Below, piece by piece: positions 46,598 to 56,745 of a stretch of DNA of 64,000 nucleotides; within the stretch, counting starts at the first letter, position 1; the number at the start of each line of letters is the position of its first letter. Source of the stretch: Cymodocea nodosa (taxonomy: Eukaryota > Streptophyta > Magnoliopsida > Alismatales > Cymodoceaceae); contig CM072337.1 in the NCBI GenBank assembly GCA_036874045.1, positions 4,588,001 through 4,652,000 of the forward strand. The letters are read 5' to 3'. A program made the position numbers and the translations under genes. The notes under the pieces are model-generated. The model searched no databases, was not told the DNA's origin, and was given only the letters and a program-made list of their open reading frames with translations.

Positions 46598-48817
46598 ATG
46601 ATGAAGATGACGCCTGAATTCTGGGAAGATGTTGTTGATACATCAGAATTTCTGAAGGAATCAGAAGAGTGGCACACGCGGCAGAAGATCAGAAATACGA
46701 CAAGAGAGAAAGAGCTACAAAAGGTAGAATCAGAACTTTTCAAGTTGAGAAGAGATTTAGTAGATATGGAGATACGAATACCTCAAATGATGGAAACACG
46801 AATCAGAGTGGCAACTGAAATTGCAGTAAGTAAAGAAAGACAAATAAGGCCAAGTAACGAAGTTGCCCTAGAATTAATCCAGCGTAAGTCCCAACTCTGG
46901 TTCAAAAGAAGAATCTGTAGACAAGCTAAACGGGTGATCTAGGAGCAAGAAAGGAAAGCAGAGGAAGAGGCAACTAAAGAATGGGAGGAACCAACTGCTG
47001 AAAGACCTATTTTTGAGGAGCAGCAGCCTAGACCTTCAGTTCCACCATTTAAGCCGTTGGCACGAGCAGAAATGATGGGGCCTACGACTGAAGAAGAAAT
47101 AAGAGAATTTGCAGAACTGGTTCAAGTTGAGAAGAACCAAGGAGAATCAGAAGATTTGGCAGTGGCTAAAGCACACCTAGTGTTTGATGCACTGTACAAA
47201 AAGAGGGCTGTAGAAAAGTTGAAAGCCCAATATAAAATTAAAGTGGAACAACATCAAGAAGCTACTACCAGAACTGCTGCCAAATCTACTGCAAAAGAAG
47301 CTAAAGCTGGTCCTTCGATACCAGTAGTTATAAAAAAAGTTAAACAGGAAGAGCCAGTACCTGTGGCTCGAAGGCTTGCAGAGCCTATTTTTATAGATTT
47401 AATTTCAGAAGATGAAGAGGAAGAACAGGCACAACTAATTAGAAAAAAGAAAGGAAAATAAAAAGTGCCTGAATTTGAGGAAATTAAATTTGAAGTACTA
47501 ATTTTTACAGGGCCTGTGGAGTAGATTTTTATTAACTTGCTATCCGATTCTGAGGAGGAGCAAAGAAAAGAAGAAAATCAGGCTGAAATTAGTCTACAGC
47601 CTGTACAAGAAGAAACAGAAATTAGGGCAGAAACTGAATTGCCCGTGACTCCATCCCAATCTGTTACAGAATCAGAAAGAACAGTAACAGAACAAATTGG
47701 TAGTCAAGAGGAAGAAGAAAAAGTAGAAAATGAAGAGGCTGAAAGAAGCCATTTGGACAAAAATAATTTCACAGATTCCATTGAAGAGCAAGAAACTCTT
47801 TAGCAAATTATGGAAAGAATTCAAGACAGAGTGGAGAGTTCTGCCGGCTCACCACCATAGACAGAAGCAAAAGCAAAAAGTCAGGAATCTGAAGAGAATG
47901 TCCAAATACAGCCTATGCTAGAGGAAGAGCAAGAGCAAACCCCTCTAGAGCAACAAAGTCACCTTCCTGACCCAACTGAAACAACAATTTTGAATGAAGT
48001 ACATTTTTGTAGTCAGGAAGCGTATATCAAATACCAAGAAATAAGAGGTTACGATATTATTTACAGTAGACCAGTAAATTGGGATGGAATGCAAGAAATC
48101 AAAGATCTATTTGAATTCCAAGGTCTACTACAATTTATATCTCAAGATAGAGGGCATGCAGTATATGAGAATTTAGTGCCCTATTTTTATGCAAATTTAA
48201 GAGAAGGAGAAGGAGAATTAATTTCAAATGTGGAGGAAGCTGATGTACAGATAACACTAGAGCTTCTCCACAACATATTTGGTTTAAAGAATGAAGGAAC
48301 AAAAATTTTGGAGGATACAACTGTAGTTGAATGGACTAAGCAGCAAATTAAGAATTGTTTAGCTATCAATCCTACTGTGCCATTATTAAACAGATTGAAG
48401 CATTTAAATGGTAAAGCACACATGGTAGCTAACATTCTAATTAAGAATGTCTATCAACGACAGGTCCATGACATAGAATTAAGTCAATTTGTCAAATGGG
48501 CCACGTATGCAGTTGTAAATAAGTTCCAAATAAATTGGTCTGCAGTTTTTATCTCCAAGCTGAAAATAGTAAAGAAGAAATTATTTTATGGAGATTTGAT
48601 TCCACTGCTGATGGTAGACTGTATCGATTTCACTAAATAGACATCAAAAAGGATAAGATCTAGAACCATTTCAGTGAAAGAATACAAAAATTTTGTAGCT
48701 GCAGAACTAGTAGTACCTTCTAGAGGAATTACAGGAGCTATAGAGAGGATTAATCAATTAGAGCAACAATTAGAAAAACTCCAGAAGGAAGTAGATGAAC
48801 TTAGGCATAGAGATTAA
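46598..48817 (+). pseudogene. 'Putative plant transposon protein'-like ORF of element A
   Basis: One frame from ATG 46598 to TAA 48815-48817, about 740 codons with in-frame stops (46940, 47459, 47522, 47801, 47858, 48638). The N-terminus is coiled-coil with Glu/Arg-rich helices. The middle is an acidic low-complexity linker with EDEEEEQAQL. The C-terminal domain runs from about 47990 (NEVHFCSQEAYIKYQEIRGY, YSRPVNWDGMQEI, ENLVPYFYANLREGEGE, LNGKAHMVANILIKNV, WATYAVVNKFQINWSAVFI). It ends in a coiled coil. This fits the domain found downstream of integrase in Athila-like elements, sometimes called env-like. I see no signal peptide or transmembrane segment, so envelope function is not supported. 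Confidence 0.75.
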
Positions 48818-49499
48818 ATTGAATTGTTCGTCTACTTTTGTAAAATTGTATGAAATTGTATGATGTACTTGTATTGTAATTGATTCATATTAATGAATGT
48901 AAATTTTTCAGATGCAATTTTCATACGTGTTTTGAATGTGAAATGAATGGAAATTATTGAATATTATGTTATTGTGAAACTTTATGAATGAATATGTAAC
49001 AGATTTACAATTTGCTGAATGACAAGATAACTGCTTAAAAATTTTTGCATGTTATAAGGTAAAATGTAAATTCTGCATAACATAAAATGACCTACAATTT
49101 AAATCTTTATATAATGTTCAGATTTAAATGTATTTTAATCAAAATGAGGCATTAATGACAAAGATTTAACTTTATTACAGATAGCAGAATGACAAAGAAA
49201 AAAAAAAAAAAAAATAGAATAGAAAACTTACGAGAGTGAAACCTAGAAGTTGCCAAGTGTTAACTCAACGAAGTAAGTCCGTTGAGTTAACCGTAACTCC
49301 ACGAGGTCAGTAATATAATATAAGGTCACTCCGTTAAGTTATCTGTAACTCAACGAAGTTAGTCCGTGGAGTTAGCAACAGTAACCGACTGTGTTCTATT
49401 GAGTAATCTGTAACTCAACGAGGTTAGTTCGTGGATTAAGTAGAACGGTTATTCTTTTAACCACAAACGAAACTTCGTCGGTTTAGCGGTTACCAAAAT
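48818..49499 (+). other. Intergenic palindromic region of element A
   Basis: AT-rich to about 49240 with a poly-A run (49199-49216), then TAACTCAACGA / CCGTTGAGTTA arms at 49258-49446. Nothing coding seen. Confidence 0.7.
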
Positions 49500-49766
49500 T
49501 TGAAATTAGTAGTGGTACACGTACCCATTAAAACTGGAACCACGATGCACGTTGCAAGACACGTTCTTGCAACGAGATTTATTCACTTTATGGACGCGCA
49601 TTATATATATGAAATAGAAGGTTATTTACGAGTTACCAGCACTTTTAAGAGAAAGGAGAAAGCGTTGGAGGAACTAGAAGGAGAAAGAGCTGATTCAACC
49701 TTCATTCGACAACAAATATTTATAAAATGGAAAGCTTCAGACTGGTATGTAATTAATCTTCTGTAA
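49500..49766 (+). CDS. Small conserved ORF of element A
   Basis: Open from upstream of 49500. The first in-frame ATG is 49545, giving about 73 residues from MHVARHVLATRFIHF to the stop at 49764. The C-terminal half is charged (FKRKEKALEELEGE). Three other copies (9538-9843, 30310-30598, 12743-12990) conserve the residues, including codons before the ATG. That suggests either a longer spliced product or a non-ATG start. A GTATGT donor-like site follows DW at 49745. It ends eight bases before the capsid ATG (49774). No domain recognised. Confidence 0.5.
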   Translation: MKLVVVHVPIKTGTTMHVARHVLATRFIHFMDAHYIYEIEGYLRVTSTFKRKEKALEELEGERADSTFIRQQIFIKWKASDWYVINLL

Positions 49767-49773
49767 TTTATTT

Positions 49774-51110
49774 ATGAGCACATGGACTCGTTCTCTAAGC
49801 ACTAAACGATTAGTAAGAACACCTATCCAGGAATTTTCATTGCAGAGAAGTACTGAAAAATTTTCTGAACTAAACTTTAACAAAATTCTTTGGGGTGTAG
49901 CTAACCTTTCTTTAAAAGAGAAAGTAGAGATGACTGCTCTAGTAGAAAAACCATTAGGAGAGATTCTGTATCCAGAATTAATTGATGAACCTTCATGTAT
50001 TCGATTGCCAAACTTTGAGGGAGATAGGTTTGAACTGAAATCTAATTATATTAGTCAATTTCCACATTTTCATGGATTAGAAAGAGAGGATGCCTATTAT
50101 TTCCTTAGAGAATTTAACGAAGTTTGTCAAATGATGAGAATGCCGAACATGAGTATAGATGCTATTAAACTTAGATATATCCCTTTTGCTTTAAAAGATA
50201 CACCTAAGAGATGGTTATATACTCTGTCGCCTGATTCAATTTCTACATGGACTGAATTTTACTCTGTTTTTCTGGAAAAATACTATCCAACACATCAAAC
50301 GATTAAAAAGAAGAAAGAAATATTAATGTGTAGCCAAAAACAGGGTGAATCATTTTGGAAATATTTTAAAAGATTTAAAGATTTACTGACTCAATGTCCA
50401 CATCATGCAATGAGTAAAGCACAATTAATAGGCATAATTTATGAAGGCATAGATGTTTCAACGAAATCTTTATTAGAATCTACTTGTCAAAATGGATTTT
50501 TAAAATTATGTAGTGAAGAAGCATGGGCATATTTAGAAAATTTTGCAAAAAGAACTACACAGTGGGAAAATTCGACTAAAGCTATTGCAGATAAAAGATT
50601 ATTGCCAAGAGGAATGCATGAAATAGACTCCAATACTATGCTTGAGGTGAAATTAAATGAATTAACAAAGAAAATAGAAGAGTTATCATTAAATCAAAAG
50701 CTAGCAGAAAAGAATACAAACATAAATGACTTAGATATTATTTATGCTAGAAACTAGAGAGATAACTTGGGAAATTCTTATAATCCTAATTGGAGAAATC
50801 ACCCGAATTTATCTTGGAGAAACAACAATTTCCAGGGAGGAGAAAATATAAATGAGAAGAACATAAGTTATGAAGTATTAATTGAACAAGGAGCTAGAAT
50901 AGAGAAATTATAATCCAACAAGTAAACAATCGTATAGAATTTATATTTGGAAATGCTGTAAATCAAAATCAGAATAGAAATATACCACTTAGACAGAAGG
51001 AACCAATGGAAGTTAGACCTACTAGAGGATTGCCAATACAACCTATACCTAATCCTGCCAATAGAACGGTTAATGAAATTGATACCTCTTCTGGGAGGGT
51101 AGCTGAATGA
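49774..51110 (+). pseudogene. gag: Capsid-like gag ORF of element A, downstream of integrase
   Basis: ATG 49774 to TGA 51108, interrupted by TAG at 50755 (CAG in B) and a short frameshift near 50910. About residues 60-250 form the retrotransposon gag core: PSCIRLPNFEGDRFELKSNY, FHGLEREDAYYFLREFNEVC, KLRYIPFALKDTPKRWLYTL, EKYYPTHQTIKKKKE, GESFWKYFKRFKDLLTQC, IIYEGIDVSTKSLLEST. A coiled coil (KLNELTKKIEELSLNQKLAEK region) and NPNWRNHPNLSWRN follow. It lacks a zinc knuckle, which instead lies alone at 41724. In canonical gypsy elements this region precedes protease; here it lies about 3.8 kb after integrase. Confidence 0.9.
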
Positions 51111-51174
51111 AGCAGCATATCTGAAGCAACTATCTGTATGTATATATGTTTTTATTTTTATTTTAAGTTAATAG

Positions 51175-51296
51175 TATCGTAGAGTTAATTTTTAACTCAA
51201 CGAACTTAGTCCGTTGAGTTATGTCTTAACTCCACGAGGGTGTGCAGTAGTTATGTTAATTTTTGTCTTTGCTAAATTTTTGTTTTTATTTTACAG
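51175..51296 (+). promoter_or_regulatory. Palindrome block and splice-acceptor-like site before the F-box ORF
   Basis: CGTTGAGTTA/TAACTCAACG arms at 51175-51240, then a U-rich tract ending TTTTATTTTACAG at 51296, nine bases before the F-box ATG. The acceptor-like sequence is identical in B (complement at about 8047-8062), which suggests a spliced subgenomic RNA. No transcript evidence. Confidence 0.5.
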
Positions 51297-51305
51297 AATC
51301 GACAA

Positions 51306-52445
51306 ATGGAATTAATGCAATTACCGTTGGATGCACAAAGGGAAATACTAAGTAACTTGTCAGCTAAAGATCTGTGCAGGATGTATTGTGTATCAAAGGA
51401 AATTAAAGACTGTATTGAAGAAGAATATTTTCAGGGACTACAAGCTGCAAAAATGACTAAGATTAGAGATGGATTCATATGGAGGTCATTTAATCGTAGT
51501 TCAAATACCCATGAATATCTGGCTATGGAAGAAACTACTGGAATTCCAACTAATGCATTAGAAGGAATGAGTCATATTATGGGGATAGATGAAGGATTAA
51601 TCATATACAAAATGAGACCAAGGTATGCAAGTTTATCATTACCTAAGATTTTGATAAGAAATCCTATAACAGGAGAAGAATGTAATATAGGAAGACCTAA
51701 TATATTTGAAGCACCAACTGAAAATTGTGGGTCAGCTTTAATATTTTCTGATAAAAATTCTGCAATTCCTGAAAAATTATATTATTGGAGACCTATAGGA
51801 AATTGGGGTGAAGATTTACGCTTAAGTGTGTATAATTTTCTGAACAAATCTTGGAATGAAAACATTATAATATATCTAGGACAAAAATCATTAATTAACC
51901 AAACACATGTCATACTTGATGGTTATATTTATTTAGTCACGGAGATATCAATAGCATATAGATCTGATTTATACATAGTTAGCATAGACAATTATGATGA
52001 TTATACAGAAATTTTACTTGTACCGAGTGAAATAGCTAAACCACCATCTGAAAAATTTAATAAAATTCAAATAGGAATGTGGTATAATGAAGAAGATGAT
52101 CCTACTTTATGTCTGATAAGATGGTGGGATGAACTGATGAAATTTCAAATATGGATTATGGAAGACATGAATGAATGGAAGTGGGAAGAGGAATATATTG
52201 AAATAGATGTAGAAATAGAAACTGCTACATTACCCTGGAACCAAAAAGGATCCCTTTCTACATTACATATCATTAATGGTAATACACTCGTATTTGGAAT
52301 TTATAATATAGTGCATGTTTACAAATTAAAAAGGACCAAGAACTACATTAAAACAGAATTAATAGCAAGAAGAACTATGCCTAAAAAGTTTGCTTAGACT
52401 AATACATTTATTCCATTTGTTTCTACTTTTCAATCATGTTCTTAA
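51306..52445 (+). CDS. F-box protein carried by element A (captured plant gene)
   Basis: 379 codons with one in-frame TAG at 52395 (TGG in B and E) near the end, so 363 codons are open. About residues 4-45 form an F-box: LPLDAQREILSNL, LSAKDLCRMYCVSKEIKDCI. About residues 90-200 resemble the plant F-box-associated type (a SHIMGIDEGLIIY block, RNPITGEECNIGRP, LYYWRPIGNWGEDLR). A C-terminal block has EEDDPTLCLIRWWDELMKFQ. In plants the F-box binds SKP1/ASK in SCF ubiquitin ligases and the C-terminus selects the target; this family-level role is inferred. It lies in sense between capsid and 3' LTR, with counterparts in B and E at the same place. Confidence 0.82.
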
Positions 52446-54210
52446 GCTGTGATTTTGTGTGTTTAATGTTGTGTATTTTGCATTTATTTTTAGAAAAAAA
52501 AAAGAATTTTGAAGTTTTTCATGTTCATTTTATAAAAAAAAAAAAACAAACAAACAAAGCAAAATATCAATCCAGTTTGTTGGTATCTGTTCTGGGAAAC
52601 CAACTGGCTTGCTTGTGAGCCACCAAAGGCATAGAAGCCTGGGTTCCACACAAGACACTGATTTATAAATACCTATTAAATGTTATTTTGTTTTATATTC
52701 TGTGTTTATCTGGGAATGAAAAGTTTTTCAGAATCAAAAATTGGAATATGTAGAAAGAGATACAAATGGAACAAGGTATGTAACCAATTACTTATCCTGA
52801 ATTTTAAATCAAACAAAACTTTATTCATGCCTGCTACAATTACTGTATTTATTGTCAAATCTTTTACATTGAGGACAAAGCAAAATGTAGGTATGAGGGG
52901 GAGGTAATTAAAGTAACAGCCATGTAAGTTTGTTAATTAAAGGAATTAAAATGGTACTGCAAAGTTTTGAGGAAAATGAAAATTTTTTATGAACTTGCTG
53001 TAACTATTCGATAATTGAGACTGTAAAATCTTTATAAACTGCTTGAATGTTATATTTAGAAGGCTATAGAAGATGCTATAGAATTTATTATTTATGTAAA
53101 TCTAGATATAGTATCTTATGATTTTTCTGAATTTCATGAGATTAACAGTTTCACGATTTTAAAATGAAATCAGAATATTTAATGCTTAATTAGAAAATTA
53201 TCTGAAATCCTGAAGGAGCTGAGATGTGAATTCTAGATTAAATGAAACACATATGATGAAAGATACATTTACTTTGACTGATTGAACTTGAAGAATGATT
53301 TATGTGTAGATCTTATTAAACTACAGATAAAGTATGAGCTTATTGTTATGGATTCATATCTTTAGTAAATGATAGAAGCAGGATTATAGGAGATTGGTGT
53401 TTTACTACATCTGTATTAATGAAATACATGCATATACAGCATGTGATTAATGCTTTGTTTTGTGTGCATTTATTTTTAGAAAAAAAAAAAAAAAACCTTG
53501 AGAGTTTATTAACTTGTTTGATCACAAGCCTTTTGTACTTGAGCAGATAGGTATGTAAGGATTGTTGACCTGAAAAAGGACTCTAAAAATCTGGCAACCT
53601 AAGATCTTGATTAGATCTGGGATTGTTGACTGAAAGCTCATTACATGGGTACATTAGAAAGCTCTTGCATGATTCAAGCTTGTCAAATTAACTTTTAAAG
53701 TACACAAAAAAAAGAAAAAAAAAAGCATATATTGTTTTGAAAAGATACAAGTGTTTTGTGAAATAAAGATATCTTATGAATCGACTATATTTTCTGTTAT
53801 CTAGAATTGCTGAAATATGAATCTGGAATTGACTTTTGAAGTTGTTTAATGGAAATACAATTCTTTATTCTACTTGTCTTAATCAGATTGAATTGGATTG
53901 TACTTTAATTTGTATGTTGTTGAAATTTCTTCTGGAAAATTTTATTGGAAAATTCAGGATTACAAATGATAAAAAGAAGAACAAACGATAATATAATTAA
54001 CACCTATATGAAGATGATATACTTTGTATGTAATTTACATATATTCTAAATATCTTTGCAGGTTGATTACTGAAACATATAGAATATATGTTTATGCTAA
54101 ATAGAAGAAAACAAACAAAAGGGGGAGAATTAATTCTAGCACTTTTTGAGAGACCAATTAATTAGATCTTAGTTTGCTAAGGGACTAGCAAAATTTAGGT
54201 ATGGGGGAAG
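52446..54210 (+). other. 3' noncoding region of element A with internal and terminal PPTs
   Basis: Internal block CATTGAGGACAAAG (52867-52880) followed by GTATGAGGGGGAGG (52891-52904); terminal PPT ATGGGGGAAG (54201-54210) touching the LTR. A-rich runs at 52495-52505, 53479-53495 and 53704-53724. Short open frames here (for example 52680-52907) coincide with homologous noncoding sequence in B and E and lack domain features. Confidence 0.8.
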
Positions 54211-56008
54211 TGTTTAGAATGAAAAAGTGCATATTATTAACGGTTAAATGATGGTTAATTGCATAATATTTAGCTTATCATATGAGAATTAAGCCATTAT
54301 GTTATAATTGCACTGTTATATGCTTTAATTGAAGAATCTGCTTAATTTTGGGGAATTAATGTTAATTTAGTACATTTATGAACTGTCAGTAAAATTGCAG
54401 GCTGTGAAATTCTTAAGTATCCGAAAATACATCTGAGCATCAGATAGTTACACCTGTAACTCTCCTAAATGTTATTTTATGTTTAAACTATTGCTGACAC
54501 GTGTCGAGAGCTGGTAGATTTACTTAAGTTATAACTCGTTAAGTTAGCATAACTATACGCATTGAGTTACATGATTATACACTAAGGTAACGCGTTAGGT
54601 TAGCGGTTTATTTCTTTATTGCATGTATTTTATAGTTATTTTCCAAAATGCCACTGTAGCGGTTGTAGGAACAGACAGTTGGAAGGAAAAACCACGTTTG
54701 CACGTATCATGCAGGAATTCAATCGCATAGGGAGAAAGAAATCATCGCCGTTGATCTGAAGGAAGGAAATCCAACCGATCATTTAAGCAGAAGCAGTTAC
54801 CACTAAAGAAATATAAAAGAAAAGAAGAAAAGAAGAAGAAAGTGTGATCGATGGACGGCAAGTGTATACAAAGGAGGAGCACCGAGCTTTCTGCAGACAG
54901 TATCGGCGATTCTCCGAAGTATCACACCAACCATCGTATCACCACCATAATCACCAATCATCGGAGGTCTGTGAGGATACTTGCCTGATGTCGAGTCGAT
55001 TCTAAGCCAAACACAGTGCTTGACAACCACTGCGAGGAGTGATCGCGTCGCGGGAAGGGAAGACATTTTCACTAAGTGTCGACTCATATTTCAAGAGATC
55101 GTAAAGCTTTTAGCCTTGGCTTCGGGTTGATGCCTGTATGCTGAAGAGGAGATCATCTTGCAATTTTGGACTCGCGATTCTATAGGTAGAGGAGACAGAA
55201 TTGTAAGTGGTTCAATTTTCAGTGGTGTAACCGCATTGCAAGTAGTGTCGGAAGTATTTACTGTCAAGTGAAATTACTTTACATCTCACCTTTCGCCCAT
55301 CACATAAAAAACAAAAATACCAAAAACAATTTATCTTTGTTTGTATGTTGTATTTGAGTGTTGTATTGTTGGTGTTGTATCGTGATTAATGTTATTTGTA
55401 TCAGTTTTATGATTGTCTTATGTTAGTTTTAATTTTACAGTTTACTGAAATTGGTTCGTACAAAACAACTTAAAGATTTTAATGGTTACTGTTTGAATCA
55501 TCTGAATGTTAGTATTGCATAATGATAAATCCAATGTTAACTAGCATTTAAAAGCTTAATTGATGTTATTTACAATCTGTGGAATCGCCCAATGGTTGGC
55601 CGAATTCCTCTGTAATTAGTAGTATTATAAAGAAGAGATAGGCTCGTCGAGTTAACTTAAGTCCACGAGGATAGTCCGTTGAGTTATCCATAACTCAACG
55701 AACTTAGTCCGTTGAGTTAACTGTAACTCAACAGAGTGCTTATTGAATATAAATTTGAATTGTTCACAATCAAACATTTCTTAAATTCGTCAGCAATTCC
55801 CTATGGGATCGACCTGTACTTACACACTGATACAATAGACACTATGCACTTGCAGTTAAAGTACAAATTGGAATTAATATCTAAATTGTATTAAAGGTTG
55901 TTTGTTTACTTCTAAAAGAAAGAATTGGCATAAAGATAAATTAACTAAGTAAAAAATAAAAGTAACAAATCCAAGTTTTTCTAGTGTAGTGCTGGGAAAA
56001 TGCGAACA
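54211..56008 (+). repeat. 3' LTR of element A
   Basis: 1798 bp, TGTTTAGAATG...AATGCGAACA, preceded by the PPT and followed by target duplication GTCTC. CGTTGAGTTA palindromes at 55643-55736; GACACGTGTC at 54496-54505. Confidence 0.95.
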
Positions 56009-56486
56009 GTCTCCTTATAGAGCTGTATATGGAAAAGCGTGTCACTTACCAGTAGAGTTGGAACATAGGGCCATGTGGGCCATTAAAAAGCTGAATTTAG
56101 ATTTTAAGGTAGTTGGAGATAAAAGGAAATTTGAATTGAATGAGCTAAAAGAGTTAAGGAATGAAGCATATGAAAACGCTAAGATTGCTAAGGAAAGAGC
56201 AAAAAAATTTCATGATAAAAGAATTTTAAGAAAAGAGTTTCAATAGGGCCAACGAGTTTTGCTATATAACTCTAGACTCCACCTTTTTCCAGGAAAGTTA
56301 AAATCTAGGTGGAATGGCCTATTTGTTGTAAAGAGAGTCTACCCTTATGGAGCAGTGGATATTGAACATCTTAAAGATAGGCAAGTGATGAAGGTTAATG
56401 GCCAACGTCTCAAACTATTTCTAAATAAGGCAAATTTGCGAAAAGCAGGTAGTGTAAATTTGTGTGAAGTAGAATATAGTAGTTAA
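56009..56486 (+). pseudogene. pol: Integrase C-terminal part of element D, after the A insertion
   Basis: Resumes the integrase frame after the duplicated [23 protein letters not shown] and a [20 protein letters not shown] block. A TAG at 56244 (Gln/Trp position before [12 protein letters not shown]) is followed by [23 protein letters not shown] and TAA at 56484. It is clearly the same reading unit as 35907-39797. The C-terminal domain parallels that of A. Confidence 0.9.
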
Positions 56487-56745
56487 TCATTCTTTTCTTC
56501 TTTGTAAGTGTCTATATTTTGTAATGTGTATTTATTTTTTCTTTCTTTTTCATCAGTTATTCTTTTATGCATGTTTGTTTATAGTTGTTATGATGTTATT
56601 GATTATAATTATTCTTCTTGTAATTTATCTTGTAAATACTTGGTATTTCAGGGTGGTACGACTGCTAGCAACTACGAGAACCTGGTAAAATCTAAACTAA
56701 GCTATTTTACTTGCTGTTCTTACTTGTAGTAGTTTTGCATTGTGC
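56487..56745 (+). other. Integrase-capsid intergenic region of element D
   Basis: T-rich. Contains a possible small exon: ATTTCAG at about 56645-56651, GGTGGTACGACTGC..., then CTGGTAAAATC at about 56682, then CTTACTTGTAG at 56719-56729 before the capsid ATG (56746). No CGTTGAGTTA palindromes here. Confidence 0.45.

Larger units (their letters stand above)
39798..56008 (+). mobile_element. Element A: full-length Athila-like element with F-box cargo
   Basis: 16,211 bp, TGTTTAG...CGAACA, flanked by a perfect 5-bp duplication GTCTC (39793-39797, 56009-56013) inside D's integrase. LTRs are 1797 and 1798 bp. Order: LTR, PBS, zinc-knuckle ORF, (PR remnant) RT-RH-INT, palindromic spacer, plant-transposon-protein ORF, palindromes, small ORF, capsid ORF, palindromes, F-box ORF, noncoding with internal PPT, terminal PPT, LTR. 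This is the reference copy for the family; B, C and E are partial or deleted relatives. Stops throughout show it is not autonomous now. Confidence 0.95.

Noticed and set aside
46598-48817. Downstream ORF as a retroviral-type envelope gene
   Set aside because: No signal peptide, hydrophobic fusion segment or transmembrane helix is visible. The protein is charged, acidic and coiled-coil.
51306-52445. F-box ORF as a host gene between retrotransposons
   Set aside because: It lies between one element's capsid ORF and its own 3' LTR and recurs at the same position in two other copies, so it belongs to the element.
39798-56008. Downstream capsid position as an assembly or nesting artefact
   Set aside because: Element A is bounded by a perfect TSD and paired LTRs with one PBS and one PPT. 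D shows the same order independently, and E and B agree.
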